This document shows, piece after piece, positions 12,010 through 23,295 of a stretch of 64,000 bases of DNA. A program made the position numbers and the translations under genes. Numbering within the stretch: the first letter of the stretch is position 1; every line of letters starts with the position of its first letter. The notes beneath the pieces were generated by a model. It was not told the DNA's origin. It saw nothing but the letters and a program-made list of their open reading frames with translations, and did not search any database. The DNA is from Pedinophyceae sp. YPF-701 (lineage: Eukaryota; Chlorophyta; Pedinophyceae): positions 1-64,000 of the forward strand of contig CAJZHL010000013.1 in NCBI GenBank assembly GCA_916048055.1, read 5' to 3'.

Positions 12010-13976
12010 GGGCTGGTTGCCCACTCAACGCACGCAACAGCATCGCGACGGAACGCGATCCGACGGCGACGTGCGTGTATGCCGCCTCGTGAGTGAGCAA
12101 TCTGCTGTCTTGTTCCCGAACTCAAAACTCTCCCCCAAGTCCCCCCCCTGTCTGCCACCCCAAACTCCCCCCCCCCCTCTTGTTCAGCACCAGTTCTTCC
12201 CAGGCGATGCAGCGCGTCGACAATTGTGCGATTCTACTCTATTCTGTACCGGGCCTCGGACCGCATCCGGGGGGCCCAGGGCACTCACATTTCGTCAGAC
12301 TGGTTGCCCATGTCAGCATTCAACGTGGCGATTCGTGCGTTCCGCTTCTGGTACGCCCGCCGCGAGCGCGCGTTGAAACGCCCTCCTCCAATCAGGGTCG
12401 GCCGCCGCGCGTCATCGCCGCGAGCGCCCCCCCCCACGGCACCCAACGAGTGGCGACGGTCCTTCGAGCCCATCATGTTTGTCCGCACCAGCGCGCCTGC
12501 CTCAGTATCCCCCCCTCCCCCCTCTCCGCCCCCTATCTCAACTCTCCCGAACATCCGACTTGCCCGCGCGGCACCCAAGCGAGCCAGGGGCCATCCTGAG
12601 GCCAAGGGTTGCCTGGACTGCGCACCAGAGCGACACCCAGCCTCCGCCCCTCTCCGCCCCGCCTGGCACACAGTCCCCCGAAGACCCCACGCCTCTTGTC
12701 GGGCAGCGCCCCCCCAAGATGGGGCGCTCACTATTACAGAGCAACCAGCCAAGGCCTTGCACATCAAATTCCCTGCTGTGCCACACGCCCGTTCCTGACC
12801 GTGTGAACCACACGACGATGCTGCTGCCCGCTTCGCCCAGCGCCAGTGCGTCGAGAGTCACGGAGCGTCCCGGCCATGCGCGGGTCGGGTGCCCTCTTCT
12901 GTCGACAGCGCGAAGGAGCGCGAAAGGACCGCCGCACGGCGCCTTGCCGGGCGTCGCGGGCCCAGGCGGCGCACGCTCTCTCCGTGCCGACCGCTGCTGC
13001 CGCACGTCTGCGCGACGCGTGCATGCAGCGCAACGGCATTAGTGTTTGGGCCCCCATGTGATGTAAGGCTTCGTGCGGGCGGCCGACCTGCGGCGGAAAC
13101 GCCGCGTGGTCCGGCAGAGGCCGCATGGTGGCAGGAAAGATCCGCGCGCACCGTGGCCGGCGCCTGTTTGGCGTCGCGTACCGCGGGGCAGCCGCGTCTA
13201 GGGAGCCCAGGTCTACAACACGGCCGGCCGGTGCACACGAACGCCTGGATTTCGCGATCGCGCGCTCGCCGCCGGAAGTTGGTACTGTAGGGGGGATTGT
13301 CGTCCGCCTGCGAGGGCCGGGGGGGGGTCCAGCTGGCGGACTTGGACCACAGGGGGGGCCCTAGGGTATGCCGCACTGTGCCTGGTGTGCGACATTGGGT
13401 CCACCCGCGAGCGGTCGGTCGCGTAAAAGAGCAGACTTTCTGACAGATTGATACAGCGCAAAGCAGGAACGATAGAAACAAGCTCACGGCCCGCTCGTAC
13501 ACGCGAAGGCGGCACCGGAGCTCGCAAGCCGCATCCCGGGCTCCGAAGAAGGTAACCAGCACGCCCGCCTGGACGGCCGGTGTCGGTCGCGGCGCCTTGG
13601 AGAGCGCGCGCGAGTCTTGCGTGCAGCCACGCGCCGCGAGCGACAGGCCGGCTCTGCCGAGCCACTCTTTGGCCGTTTGGCGTCGCCAGACGCCAGACGT
13701 GGCGGCACATCGACTCGTGCGGCCGCACTGGTCGTCGAGAGCCGGTGTGCGCGCAGCACGAGACGTACGAGCCGCTGTCGCGGCCGATCGCCGGCCCTCG
13801 ACGCCACCATACCAGCTCGCCGCCGCCCGCCGGTCGCTGGGGATGGTTTTGACGGCGTCTGCCGCAAGCTGGCTCACATTGACCCCAACGCACCTTCCTG
13901 CCGACTCCCGTGCAGGCTACCTGCTCCACGGAGTGGTTCCAGTGCGGTGCTGAGCAGGCAGGCCTCGAGGACAGAC
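12010..13976. other. Long spacer between the cyclase gene and the MULE
   Basis: Starts with the cyclase 3' UTR. It contains C-rich pyrimidine tracts (about 12125-12180 and 12425-12550) and G/C runs. A 339-codon minus-strand frame (12858-13877) and several plus frames cross it, but none shows domain motifs, transit signals or a convincing intron pattern. I call no gene here. Confidence 0.4.
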
Positions 13977-13998
13977 CCTATACATCACCAATATAAGG
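13977..13998 (+). repeat. Left terminal inverted repeat of the MULE
   Basis: Begins CCTATACATCACCAATAT and pairs with the right repeat with three mismatches. Confidence 0.75.
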
Positions 13999-14167
13999 CA
14001 CGGGCCGCGGGGGGGGGTGCCTGGTGCATCCCGCGGCATGTGGCCACCAGGCACGCGCGCTCAGCCACACAACGGTGCCGCAGGCGCGGCGGCAGACGGA
14101 TCCGCGACCCGACCGCTCAGGCTGCGGTACGTGCTGCTCAGCAGGTTCAGTGTCGGCGGGCGCCAAC

Positions 14168-17100
14168 ATGGAGGTACGAACCGACGCGTGCGCCACCGCT
14201 ATGCGATCACTTTGTTGATTGACGCCCCCTGTATGCCGTACCTCCTCCCGAACCGCCCACGCTGTGATGCACTTCCTGGCCAGGACTTGGTTTTTTCGCG
14301 CCGACAGGCGGGAGCGTGCGCCTGCGGAATCCCCATGCGAGTGCGCACCAACCCGACTGCGCCAGTGATCCTTGTCACCGCAGGATGCGAATGCGGGCGC
14401 GAATGAGGGTCCACCAGACGGTGCAGCGCCGAACGGCGCGGCAAGCTTGCCCGCAGGCCAAGCAACTGGCCCGAAGCGACCTAGCAAGAGCGTGTTTCAC
14501 ACGGTGCCGGTGTCTACGCCTTCTCCAGGTGCGTCGCATTCGTGCGGGCGGTGGCAAGGCGCATTAACCCCACGCCCGCGCCGCCAAGGCCGACCCGACC
14601 TATTTCACCTCTCTGCAGGTCCCTTTGCGCTCGCTGACCTCAACTGGGTCACGGTTGCGTGGGCGAAATCCAAGACGGGGTTTGCGGCGATGGCACGCTT
14701 CTCGGAGTCGCGCTGGGACGACATGAAGGAAGGCGAGGCTCGCGTCGCAGGCCTCCCGCTGTACATCAGGAAGAGCAATGCCTCCAAAAAGGGCCTACCA
14801 GGAGGCGAACTGCACTGCTCGGGCGGGCCCGAAGATCATCGGGGAGGAGCCTCCCAGGCGCGGTTCCAAGGCAGGTCGCGGAAGGCCCTCGCGGAGCTGG
14901 AACGCCAAGGTGAGGGACCTACGCTGGCCACAGCATGATGGGCGCGCACCTTCCGTCTCGCGCACCAATCTTGCGCCTCCGCTGGCAGGCAGCTTGCCCA
15001 ACATATCGTCCTGCTCTGAGTCTGTGTCGCAGACAACGTGACCGCGGCGGACGCCGATGCGCGAGGGTCGTACAAGAAGCGCAAGTTCACCAAGTCTCAA
15101 CTCGGGACGAGCGTGCGGTGCGGGTGCCAGGTGTCCCTGAAATACACCACGCTCGACGAGGGTGAAGGGAACGTTCGGTCTGTGGCGGTCCGGTACGACA
15201 TCCCCGCCGACTCGGAGGCAGGGCCGCCGCAGCACTCGGGGCACGACGTGGGAGAGTCTCTGCGAGAGGCGATTCAGCAGCACGACATGGACGGCATCCG
15301 CGGCTGCATCCCCCATCGCCTGAGTCTCAAGTCGCGCGAAGTACTGAGCGCGTATGCGACGATGGGCGTGGCCGTGTCTCGGGCGCTGTCGGGCCTGAGG
15401 GAGGACATCATGGCAGACTTCGCCGAGGAGACGAGCCTGTACGCTGAGTACGGGAACTTCTGGTCCGCCATGAGCCTGCTCGGCGCAGCCCTGAAGAAGC
15501 AAGAACTGCGCGACTTCCTCGCGACGAGTGACGACTACCACAACGCGAAGGCAAAATGCAGGGGGGATGATGGCGTGGGCTTCGCCGCCGACGACCAGCG
15601 GAGCTGCGAGAACATGGTGCGCGAGAATCGCCACATCTACCCTACGTACCGGCACCTCACGGCGACGACGCCGATGGTCTTGGTTCTGATGACCAAAAAC
15701 ATGGTCAGCCAAGGAGTTGCACACTGGAACAGGGAAGGCGCAGTGAAGAACATCTGCTTCGACGTCACCTTCGGCACGAACCGCTACAACTTCAAGACCT
15801 GCGCCGTGAACGTCGTCGGGTCGGCGGGTCGGTGGCGGCCGATCGCGATCTGCGTGTTGAGCGACGAGACGGCAGAGACTGTTGGGATGGCGTTGAACTG
15901 CGTTCGGGCGGAGCTGAACAAGGCGGGCGCGGAGAGCTGGGGCGAGACGCGGCCGGGCAAGCGCGCGGTGTTCATGACGGACTGCGCGGAGGCGCTGAAG
16001 CAGGCGGTCGCCACCACGTTTCCAAGTGCAACGCATGTGTGGTGCACGTTCCACATGCTGCAAGCGGTCCTCAAGAACCTGCACAGCAAGATCGGCCAGG
16101 GCGCGGGGGTGGGGGACCTGAAGAGGCGAATCTGGTGCGACATCGTGGACATGCTCCGGAAGGCGCGCCGTGATGTGCTGGGAGCATATATTGCATCTTC
16201 GGCGCGCGAGCAGCGGCAAGCGGACGACAGGGTGGCGGAGGACGCCGCTGCCGACATCGCTGCCTTCAATGCGCGGTATTCCAGCGACAGGCGCGCTGCG
16301 TCGTTTCTCAAGTACTTCAAGTCTCAGTGGGGTGCATCTGAGGTGACCGCGATGTGGATGCTGCGCTACCGATCGACGGACATCCCCACGACGGACAACG
16401 CCAGCGAGTGCCTTTTCAAGTGGATGAAGGACATGCTCAGCGCGCGGGGCGTGCGGTGCGTGCATCATCGGCGGCTTGATCAGTTCCTTCTGCACTGCAT
16501 CTCCCAGGACGAGGAGCGGGCGGCGCTGGAGGCGGCGTGCGCTGTGGGTCTGCGCCAGCCCAGGGCGCTGCAAGAAGCGCTGCGAGTCGCCGAGAACGGC
16601 GGCGAGGCCTTGCGTCAATACGTGCAACAGTTGATGGTGATGTGGCCATTGGTCGACGGGGTGCGAGAACCCACGGACGCGCCCGAGCAAGGCAAGTGGG
16701 AGATCACGCGCGACGGTCGCTCTCGTGTGCTGGACTTCGTGGGGGGGAAGCTGACGTGCACGTGCGATCATCATGGGGTGTGCCATCACATGGCTGCGGT
16801 GCGTCAAAGGTACAACTTCACGTACAAGTGGTTCAAGGACGCTGTCGCGCACTTGGGGCCGTCCGTCGCGAGGCCACTCCCGGGGGACGACAGCTCCGAG
16901 GAGCAGGAGGGCGGCGCGGGCACCAACGCAGCTGCGAGAGCAACAGGCGCTAGCGCTGCTGTCGTCGGCGACCCCGCGGAGGGGGCGGGTGCTGAAGCAC
17001 AGGAGGTCGCGTCGCCGCCGAGGCAGGCGGAGCTCGCGGCTGCGAAGCAAAGGATGATCGAAGGGATCAACGCGTGCGACAACAAGGAGCACCTGATGAA

Positions 17101-18049
17101 GCTCTATCGGGCGTTCCGAGATTGGGAGCAGAGCGGCCGCAACGGGTGAGCGCGGAGCACGCACCACGTGCGGTTGGCTGCTGGTTGTCGTGGCGCGATC
17201 TGCCCCGATGCACGCGAGCGCGCTCGACAACTTGTACACGCAAACCTTTTGCCCTGCAGGATAGAGTGGGAAGCCGGCGCGATCCGCAGCAAAAAGCGCA
17301 GGGAAGTGTACGCTCTGAAGCGGCGGTCGAAGAGAGAGCGTCGACGCGATCAGCGCTCGGGCGTGGCGGGAGACGCCTCCCGAGAGGGTGCAGCAACGTC
17401 ATCATCGACCGACTCGGACCCCCAGACGTTGGCGCAGCGGTGCACGTGGAGGGTGCCGCGTGCGAACGAGGAGCGCGACGCGCTGAGGGCGAAGACGCGG
17501 CTGCCCGGGGACCCAACTGCTTCTGCCCCTCCAGCAGGCAACAATGCTGACCAGCGCACGGGCGGGGGTGGCGGTGGCCCGGCTGCGGGTGGGAGTCGGC
17601 CGGCAGACCCCGACGCGGCAGGGGAGCTCGTGCTGTCCGCGGCTCTGGCGCCGGACTGGTCCCAGCTGCTGAGCCAAGCACAAGCGACACAAGGCGGGCC
17701 GCCCGCGACACAAGGCGGCCAGCGTGCACTGGACCCGCGCGTCGACGAGAGGCACCAGGCGTTCGACTGTCTCGGGGAGCGTTTCATCGTACCCGCGGAG
17801 CGCAGGGCCATCGGGGGACCGACTGCTCACGAGCAGTTGTGGGAGGGCTGGCGATGGTGCCGCGAGTGCGGCAAATGGAGGACCAACGGGTTCGTACAGA
17901 CCATGACGGCCGCTGTGCAGTACTTCAGGTGCTCGGAGTGGGACCCGGTCGGCAGATGTAGCGCGGATTGCAGCAAGTGCCACAGTGATGGCAGAGCCCG
18001 CAACAGCACGTGCCACCACTACGGTGCACCGCGGGGAGCACGCAGGTAG
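14168..18049 (+). CDS. MULE transposase with FAR1-like, SWIM and CW-type zinc-finger regions
   Basis: Five exons: 14168-14173, 14384-14528, 14619-14909, 15033-17145 and 17260-18049; 1114 residues. Exon 1 is only ATG GAG followed by a GTACGA donor. All phases agree (for example ELERQ|DNVTAAD, and SGRNG read across the last intron into IEWEAG). The N-terminal DNA-binding region resembles FAR1 (SVRCGCQVSLKYTTL). The DDE core has D391 (CFDVTFGTNRY), D464 in MTDC followed by the CTFHM motif, and E606 (TTDNASECLFKWMK). A SWIM finger follows near 723 (CTCDHHGVCHH). After an acidic/Gly-rich linker, residues about 1045-1085 form a CW-like finger: WCRECGKWR, then FRCSEWD, then two more Cys. The protein should cut and paste its own element. 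CW fingers read histone H3K4 methylation, so the tail may steer integration; that is inference. Confidence 0.87.
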
Positions 18050-18136
18050 CTTCGGTGTGACGATACGTACCCGCCGCGCCGAAAAAACGGGCCGTCTCGC
18101 GACTGTGTCTCGCCTGAAACGCCCCCGACCCCACCA

Positions 18137-18158
18137 CCTCATACTGGTGAAGTATAGG
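18137..18158 (-). repeat. Right terminal inverted repeat of the MULE
   Basis: Read on the minus strand it begins CCTATACTTCACCAGTAT, matching the left end at 19 of 22 positions. Confidence 0.75.
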
Positions 18159-18337
18159 CCCTGCGCGGAAGCAGGTGCGGCGTCAGCGGGCATCGCGGAG
18201 CGCCCGCGGCGTTTCGCGGCGGTTTCCGCGACGGATCGGCACGGGCAGCGACATATCTTGCGACGACGGGGGAGAAACAGCGCGGTACGCGCCGCGGGAG
18301 GGCCCGCTCGGCGCTGCATGGGCGGCGGAGGACATGC

Positions 18338-19242
18338 CTGCTTTCCTAGCCCCGAGGACGGGTTGTACGCGCACGGTCCGGGCGATCCGAGGCCGTAGTA
18401 GGCCTTGTCGGCGTCCTCCTGGTACACCTTGATGGCGGCGTCGCGCGTGGCGGTCCCGAAGGCCATGCGAGCGGCCGTGGTCTTGGTGGACAGAGGCTGG
18501 TCGCCGTACCCGCGGACGGCCTTGTACGCGCCGGGGCCGGGCACCTGCGTGGCGTTGGGGTGGGCTTGCGGGCCGGTGGGGCGGGCGGTTGGGCGGGTTG
18601 AGGGCTCCGGGCGGGCGCACGCGCCGGAGCATCTGGGGAGGGGGACGAGTGCAGAGAGCCGGCGAAGGCGCCGCGAGGCGGCGGAGGAACGGCGGTTTCG
18701 ATCGCTGCGCGGGTAGAGCTGGATTTGTTCCGGCGGGCGGCGGGGGCAGAGGGCGTCGGAGACGCGTGTGCGCGCTCGGAGGGGCGGTAGTCGGGAAGCC
18801 GCATGTCGAAGCTAACGCTGATGTCCGCGCACGGCGTGAAGCCCGCGCACGGCGCACGCAAGCGGCTCAACCGTAACAAGAGAGGCGAGCCGTCGGGCTT
18901 TGTCGGCGCCGCCGTGCCCGGCCGCGCCCTGCGCGGGCCCATTCTCCGCACCTGCTTCTTCCCGGGCTTCGGGAGCCGGGGGGCCGTTCCGAAGGAGTAC
19001 AGCCCCGACGACTGGTACCTCGACTCCGCCTGCGGGCCCATCGCGCTCGTCGTCTTGTAAATTGGGCCCTGCGAGTTGTTTCCAGGCATCACCTTGGCAT
19101 GGTCGCCGCTGATGTACTGCTTGAGCGACGACTCGCGCACGCTCGACCCGAAGCCGAAGCTGGGGTTCGAGGACTTTGTCGACAGGGGCTGCGAGCCGAA
19201 GCCCGAGCGCAGCCCCTGCCGCCCAAACTCCTTCAGAGTCAT
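18338..19242 (-). CDS. Sperm-tail PG-rich (SHIPPO) repeat flagellar protein, 3' end unresolved
   Basis: Exon 1 (19242-18952) and exon 2 (18544-18338) join in phase 0 (GKKQ|VPGPGAY). They encode repeats of the SHIPPO/STPG type: GSQPLSTKSSNPSFGFGSSVRE, then PGPGAYKAVRGYGDQPLSTKT with MAFGTATRD, then SPGPCAYNPSSGLGKQ. Such proteins are microtubule-associated components of cilia and flagella and imply a flagellate stage. Exon 2 seems to end at CAG|GCATGT, a possible GC donor. I could not find a following exon: the next 180 bp lead into the right end of the MULE, and no further SHIPPO motif is visible beyond it. The gene may therefore be truncated by the insertion, or may end in a short exon I missed. 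At least 166 residues. Confidence 0.72.
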
Positions 19243-20544
19243 CACCCGCTGCCTCTACCAGCGACCCGCCTCGCTCCGAGTGTGTGTGTGCGCTTCGCGC
19301 GGCAGTCAGGTCACTACGCAGGTATCTCTCTGCGCCGCGGAGTGCCCGGCCGGCCCCGCCCGGGGCGCCGAAAGCGCCCCCACGCGCCCCGACCGGAGAG
19401 GACCCTCCAGGGCGCACGTGAGGCGTGGCTGGCGGGACGACACGCCGCGCAGAGGCGAAGCGCGCGCATTTTCACGTCGACTCGCTCGTTGCGAATGTGC
19501 AGGAAGAGAAGTGAAGAGTGATCGTCGCGGGGAACGGCGGCGAGCGCTGCATGAGGGGGGCAGTGGGGTGGTGCACGTGGGCGAGCGGCACGGGGCTGTG
19601 CGGCGGCGAGCAGCCGTGCGCGCTGGCTTTTGGCAGCGCGGGGTCCGCGGCCGTGGATTTGCGGCGCGACGAAAGCGAGCGTGCTCCGTGTCGGTGCGTG
19701 GTGATGATGGCGCTTGGCGGACGCACCACGACCCCGTGACCGTGAGACGCGGCCCGCGCCGCCGTGGCAGTCGCGAGAGAACCTCGCGTTGCGCGGTGAT
19801 GACTCGTAGGGGCCCGACCGGGGCGACTCGTGGCCCGGGGGGGACTGAAGAGGCAGTCAGACATCTCATCGGTCCTGCGAAGCCCGGACCGTGGTGTTGT
19901 TGCGCTGGCGCGGCGCGGGATAGTGGCAGTGCGCGCGCCACGTATTGCGAGGAGCCACAGCACGCACGGTCGCCACCGGGCGCCGACAGCAAGTTGTTCA
20001 AGGCAGCGGCGCGTGCTGCCGGGCGCAGGTGAGAGCAATGCAATACACGCGCCGCCTGACGCACGTGGTCCGAAACGTCGTGGCGAGCGCTCGGGCCTCC
20101 CGGCCGGCGATGTGCGCGCTCGCGGCGCCGGAGACCGGCCTCCTAAATGCTTCAGTTGCCCGCGCGGCCAGCGCCGCGCGTGACGCGATCCCTGAGCACT
20201 GTGCAGATGTCGATATTTCTGTCGTGCACAGCCGCGTGACGCACCATCACGATTGGGGGCGGCCAGCGCACCACGTCGAGATCGATGCACGACAACCTCC
20301 GAGCCTACCGTCCGTCGGGCCATGCCGTTCTCCGGCGCTCCTCCGCCTGTCCCACGGACAATTTGTCACGCCAGTGTACGATCGGACAAATGACCTCGAT
20401 CGTCAGAGGCGCCCGTGCGTGATCGTATATATTCCAACAGCCAACTTGATCCCGAGCTCTTCGTGGTAGTTTCGGGCTCTGCATCCCTCCAGATTTCCCG
20501 AATCAGAAACGAGTGATGCGTTCCCTCGCGCCGCAGGACGCGCA
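19243..20544. other. Spacer; duplicated 5' flank of the Cys/His family
   Basis: No gene called; frames on both strands lack motifs. About 650 bp before the next gene (from about 19890) resembles 23920-24600 upstream of its paralogue, including GAGGAGCC and a GTGAGAGC box about 515-540 bp before each ATG. This is the 5' part of a duplicated unit and probably contains the promoter. Confidence 0.45.
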
Positions 20545-23295
20545 ATGACGGCGTCAACCGGCCTGGGCAGCCCTCCAAGGCAGCGCAACGACGCAGGCCA
20601 GCAACCGCCGCCCCCGAGCAGGACGCCCCCCGCGGCGAGCCCTACACGCGACGTCAGCTCCAAGGGCACCAAGCGCAAGCGCGATGACGGCGGCCAGCGC
20701 CAACCGGGACGCGGGCGGAGCCCTGTTCGCCATCAACAAGCTCACGGCTTTCAAACGGACATCACCGGGCGCGCCGAACGACACACGCGGCAGACCGGCG
20801 CGCAGTGCGAGGAGCTGCAGCTCGCCGGCGCTCGCGAGCAGCTCGAGGCGCGGAGTGTGGCCGCTCAGGAGCTCTTTGCAACGGAACTGCGCCGCGCCTC
20901 AGAGCGCGTGGCGCGGCTGGAGGAGGACATCGCGCGTGCGCGCGCCGCGCAGGAGCCCTGCGCGCAACTGAGCACGCGCGTGGTGGAGCTGGAGGCCGAC
21001 AACGCGGCTGTCCGTCAGACTTATGAGTCAGCTCAGCATAAGGCTCGATACGAATCCACCGAGCTCCCAAGCCTGCACGACGGCTTCGCGAGGGTCATCG
21101 AGAGCACGGAGGAGCCGGCCCCGGCCACGACGGTGGTCGAAGATACCGTGTCTGACGGCGGCAACGGTGCGCAAAGTCTCCATCAACATTGGCCTGTGCG
21201 GGGCGGGCCCGCCGAGCAGGACGGCGGTCGGCCCGCGCGGACGCTTAGGACAGATGGCGCCGACGAGGACATGTGGATGCTGGCGTGCCCGGAGGAGGGA
21301 ATCGATGAGGAACGGTGTGCACGCGCTGCGAACGACGCAGAGGATCACGGCGTGCAGCGGCGGGGCGAGACGGCGACGCTGGCGCCAAGTGATGACGACG
21401 AGCAGTGGATGCCGCCTTGCGGCGGGCAGCTCGCCGAGCCCGCGGTGGTCGACCGGGGGGTCATTCAACAGGAGGGGGAGTTGTGTTTCCCCCCCCGTGC
21501 TGACAAGGCGATTGAGCGTAGGGTTGTGGTGCGGGGGCGCATCTATGACGACGTAACCGTGCTGTCGGAAGGGACGCAGGCCGCGTCTGAGGACCTCGTC
21601 ATGTTGCACGGCGCCGGGCGGCAGACGCCGGCCGCACCCATGCCGCGGCCTGCTGCGTACAGGCCTCCTCGCTCGCACGGGGCCGGTCCCCTGACGGCGC
21701 ACGTCACGCGGCGCCTCGCAGACCAGGTGGACGTCATCGCGCGGGAGTGGCAGGGGCTCATGGCGGGCCCGCGGCACAGCGCGGGGAGCAAACGCACTCA
21801 GCACGTCGTGAGCCTCACCAGCCGCAGGGCGTGCATCGGCGCCGTCCTGGGCGGGCTCGTGCTCAGCGCGCTGCGTCCCCCGGGGCAGCCGTGGCGCACC
21901 TCACAAGGCGTGGTGCGTGTGTATCCGCTGCAGAGCCGACACATGCTCGGCAACACGCTGCCCAGGCACGTGGCGGAGGAATACGAAGACGTGCCGCGGA
22001 CTACGAGCGCGACGTGCAAGCCCTGCCTGGCGTGCATGTTGGCGGGGACCAGCGCAATGTGTCTGCACCCGCCGGGAGCGGGCGAGATGTGGCGGCGGGG
22101 GGACCTGCTGGAGGAGAGGCACGTGGCGGCCGCCGGAGACCGGGACTTCGAGCCAAACCCGCCCGACAGCGGCAAGAGCGACTGGAACGTGATCGGCGAG
22201 GCGCTGGAGCGCAAGGTCGTCACGCGGGCGAATGCGCGGCTGGTGCTGGACCACACCCTGGGGGTGTTACGGGGGGTGTTCGGGGACGAGGCGTGCGAGG
22301 AGTACGCGGGTTACGTGAAGTCAGGGGCGGCGTGCTCGCCGTTGGGCATGACGCCGAGGAGCAGTTTCTGTCGAGACACGGGCGCGTGTGCGCTGTTGGA
22401 GGACGCGGTTGGCGCTTGGGCAAGGAGCGACGCGCACGGGCCCGGTGACAAGGCGCAGGTGGCGCAGCAACCTACCGTCCTTAAGACATCGACTCCCCCA
22501 CGGGGTGCGTTGAGCGGGCGGCCACGTCGTGCGCACGGCGCACAGCAACTTGCTGCGCGAAGCCCGTCGCCGCACACGGCTCGCTATCTGCACGTGCATA
22601 TCGTGCATCGGCTCGCGGACCAGGTGGACGCCATCGCGCCACAGTGGCAGGCGCTCATGGCGCGCCCGCGGCAAAAGCCACTTGCTGTCGAGCGGGCGCA
22701 CATCCGCCGGGCGTGCATCGACGGCGTCCTCAGCGGGCTCGTGCTCAGCGCGCTGCGTCCCCCGGGGCAGCCGTGGCGCTCCAGGTCCGGCGAGCTCGGT
22801 GTGCACCCGCTACGGAATCAGCGCAAGTTCAGCGAGGTGCTGCCCAGGCACGTGGCGGAGGCGTACAGAGGCGAGCCGCGGGCCGCGAGCGCGACGTGCA
22901 AGCCCTGCCTGGCGTGCATGTTGGCGGAGAGCGCCATGTGCCTGCACCCGCCGGGAGCGGGCGAGATGTGGCGGCGGGGGGACCTGTTGGCGGAGAGGCA
23001 CGTGGCGGCCGCCGGGGACCGGGACTTCGAGCCGTATCCGTCTCAGAGCGGGAAGTCCGACTGGTTGTTGCTGGCAAACGCGCTGGAGCGCAAGATCGTC
23101 ACGCGGGCGAATGCGCGGCTGGTGCTGGACCACACCCTGGGGGTGTTGCGGGGGGTGTTCGGGGACGAGGCGTGCGCCAAGTACGCGCAGGACGTCAAGG
23201 CAGGGATACACTCGTCGCACGTCAGCGCGACCTGTCAGCGCATGCGCGTGTGGGAGCTGCTGGAGCGAGCGGTGGACGCGTGGGTGGCTCGTTGA
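20545..23295 (+). CDS. Cys/His-cluster family protein A (duplicated C-terminal domain)
   Basis: Single open frame of 916 residues; I recognise no known family. Order: Pro/Ser-rich head, NLS-like cluster (KGTKRKRDD), coiled coil at about 80-160 with heptad-like Leu/Ala/Glu, and an acidic disordered linker. Two copies of a domain of roughly 210 residues follow (about 383-635 and 685-916). Each copy has a basic helical start, GGLVLSALRPPGQPWR or the near-identical second version, a Cys/His cluster (C491, C494, C497, C505, H507; and C785, C788, C791, C798, H800), then GEMWRRGDLL, DRDFEP, and a helical end (VLDHTLGVLRGVFGDEAC). The cluster CxxCLxC-x(6-7)-CxH could bind one zinc. A nuclear, possibly DNA- or protein-binding role is inferred from NLS, coiled coil and cluster only. 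The sequence before the ATG (CGCAGGACGCGCAATGACG) is conserved in the next paralogue. Confidence 0.75.
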   Translation: MTASTGLGSPPRQRNDAGQQPPPPSRTPPAASPTRDVSSKGTKRKRDDGGQRQPGRGRSPVRHQQAHGFQTDITGRAERHTRQTGAQCEELQLAGAREQLEARSVAAQELFATELRRASERVARLEEDIARARAAQEPCAQLSTRVVELEADNAAVRQTYESAQHKARYESTELPSLHDGFARVIESTEEPAPATTVVEDTVSDGGNGAQSLHQHWPVRGGPAEQDGGRPARTLRTDGADEDMWMLACPEEGIDEERCARAANDAEDHGVQRRGETATLAPSDDDEQWMPPCGGQLAEPAVVDRGVIQQEGELCFPPRADKAIERRVVVRGRIYDDVTVLSEGTQAASEDLVMLHGAGRQTPAAPMPRPAAYRPPRSHGAGPLTAHVTRRLADQVDVIAREWQGLMAGPRHSAGSKRTQHVVSLTSRRACIGAVLGGLVLSALRPPGQPWRTSQGVVRVYPLQSRHMLGNTLPRHVAEEYEDVPRTTSATCKPCLACMLAGTSAMCLHPPGAGEMWRRGDLLEERHVAAAGDRDFEPNPPDSGKSDWNVIGEALERKVVTRANARLVLDHTLGVLRGVFGDEACEEYAGYVKSGAACSPLGMTPRSSFCRDTGACALLEDAVGAWARSDAHGPGDKAQVAQQPTVLKTSTPPRGALSGRPRRAHGAQQLAARSPSPHTARYLHVHIVHRLADQVDAIAPQWQALMARPRQKPLAVERAHIRRACIDGVLSGLVLSALRPPGQPWRSRSGELGVHPLRNQRKFSEVLPRHVAEAYRGEPRAASATCKPCLACMLAESAMCLHPPGAGEMWRRGDLLAERHVAAAGDRDFEPYPSQSGKSDWLLLANALERKIVTRANARLVLDHTLGVLRGVFGDEACAKYAQDVKAGIHSSHVSATCQRMRVWELLERAVDAWVAR

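Larger units (their letters stand above)
13977..18158 (+). mobile_element. Complete MULE (Mutator-like) DNA transposon, 4.2 kb
   Basis: Bounded by imperfect terminal inverted repeats: 13977-13998 matches the reverse complement of 18137-18158 at 19 of 22 positions. Both begin CCTATAC, share TCACCA and TAT, and end AGG. Similarity continues weakly into a G-rich stretch. The whole five-exon transposase gene (14168-18049) lies between them. I found no clear 8-9 bp target-site duplication in the immediate flanks, so the outer boundary may be off by a few bases or the copy may be old. The reading frame is fully open, which argues for recent activity or selection. Confidence 0.78.

Noticed and set aside
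12858-13877. 339-codon minus-strand frame in the spacer before the MULE
   Set aside because: No motif, mixed composition, no splice pattern or paralogue; treated as a chance frame.
17925-18160. A third SHIPPO exon (PILHQYEVVGSGAF...)
   Set aside because: The supposed exon start is the right terminal inverted repeat of the MULE and the phase does not fit exon 2.
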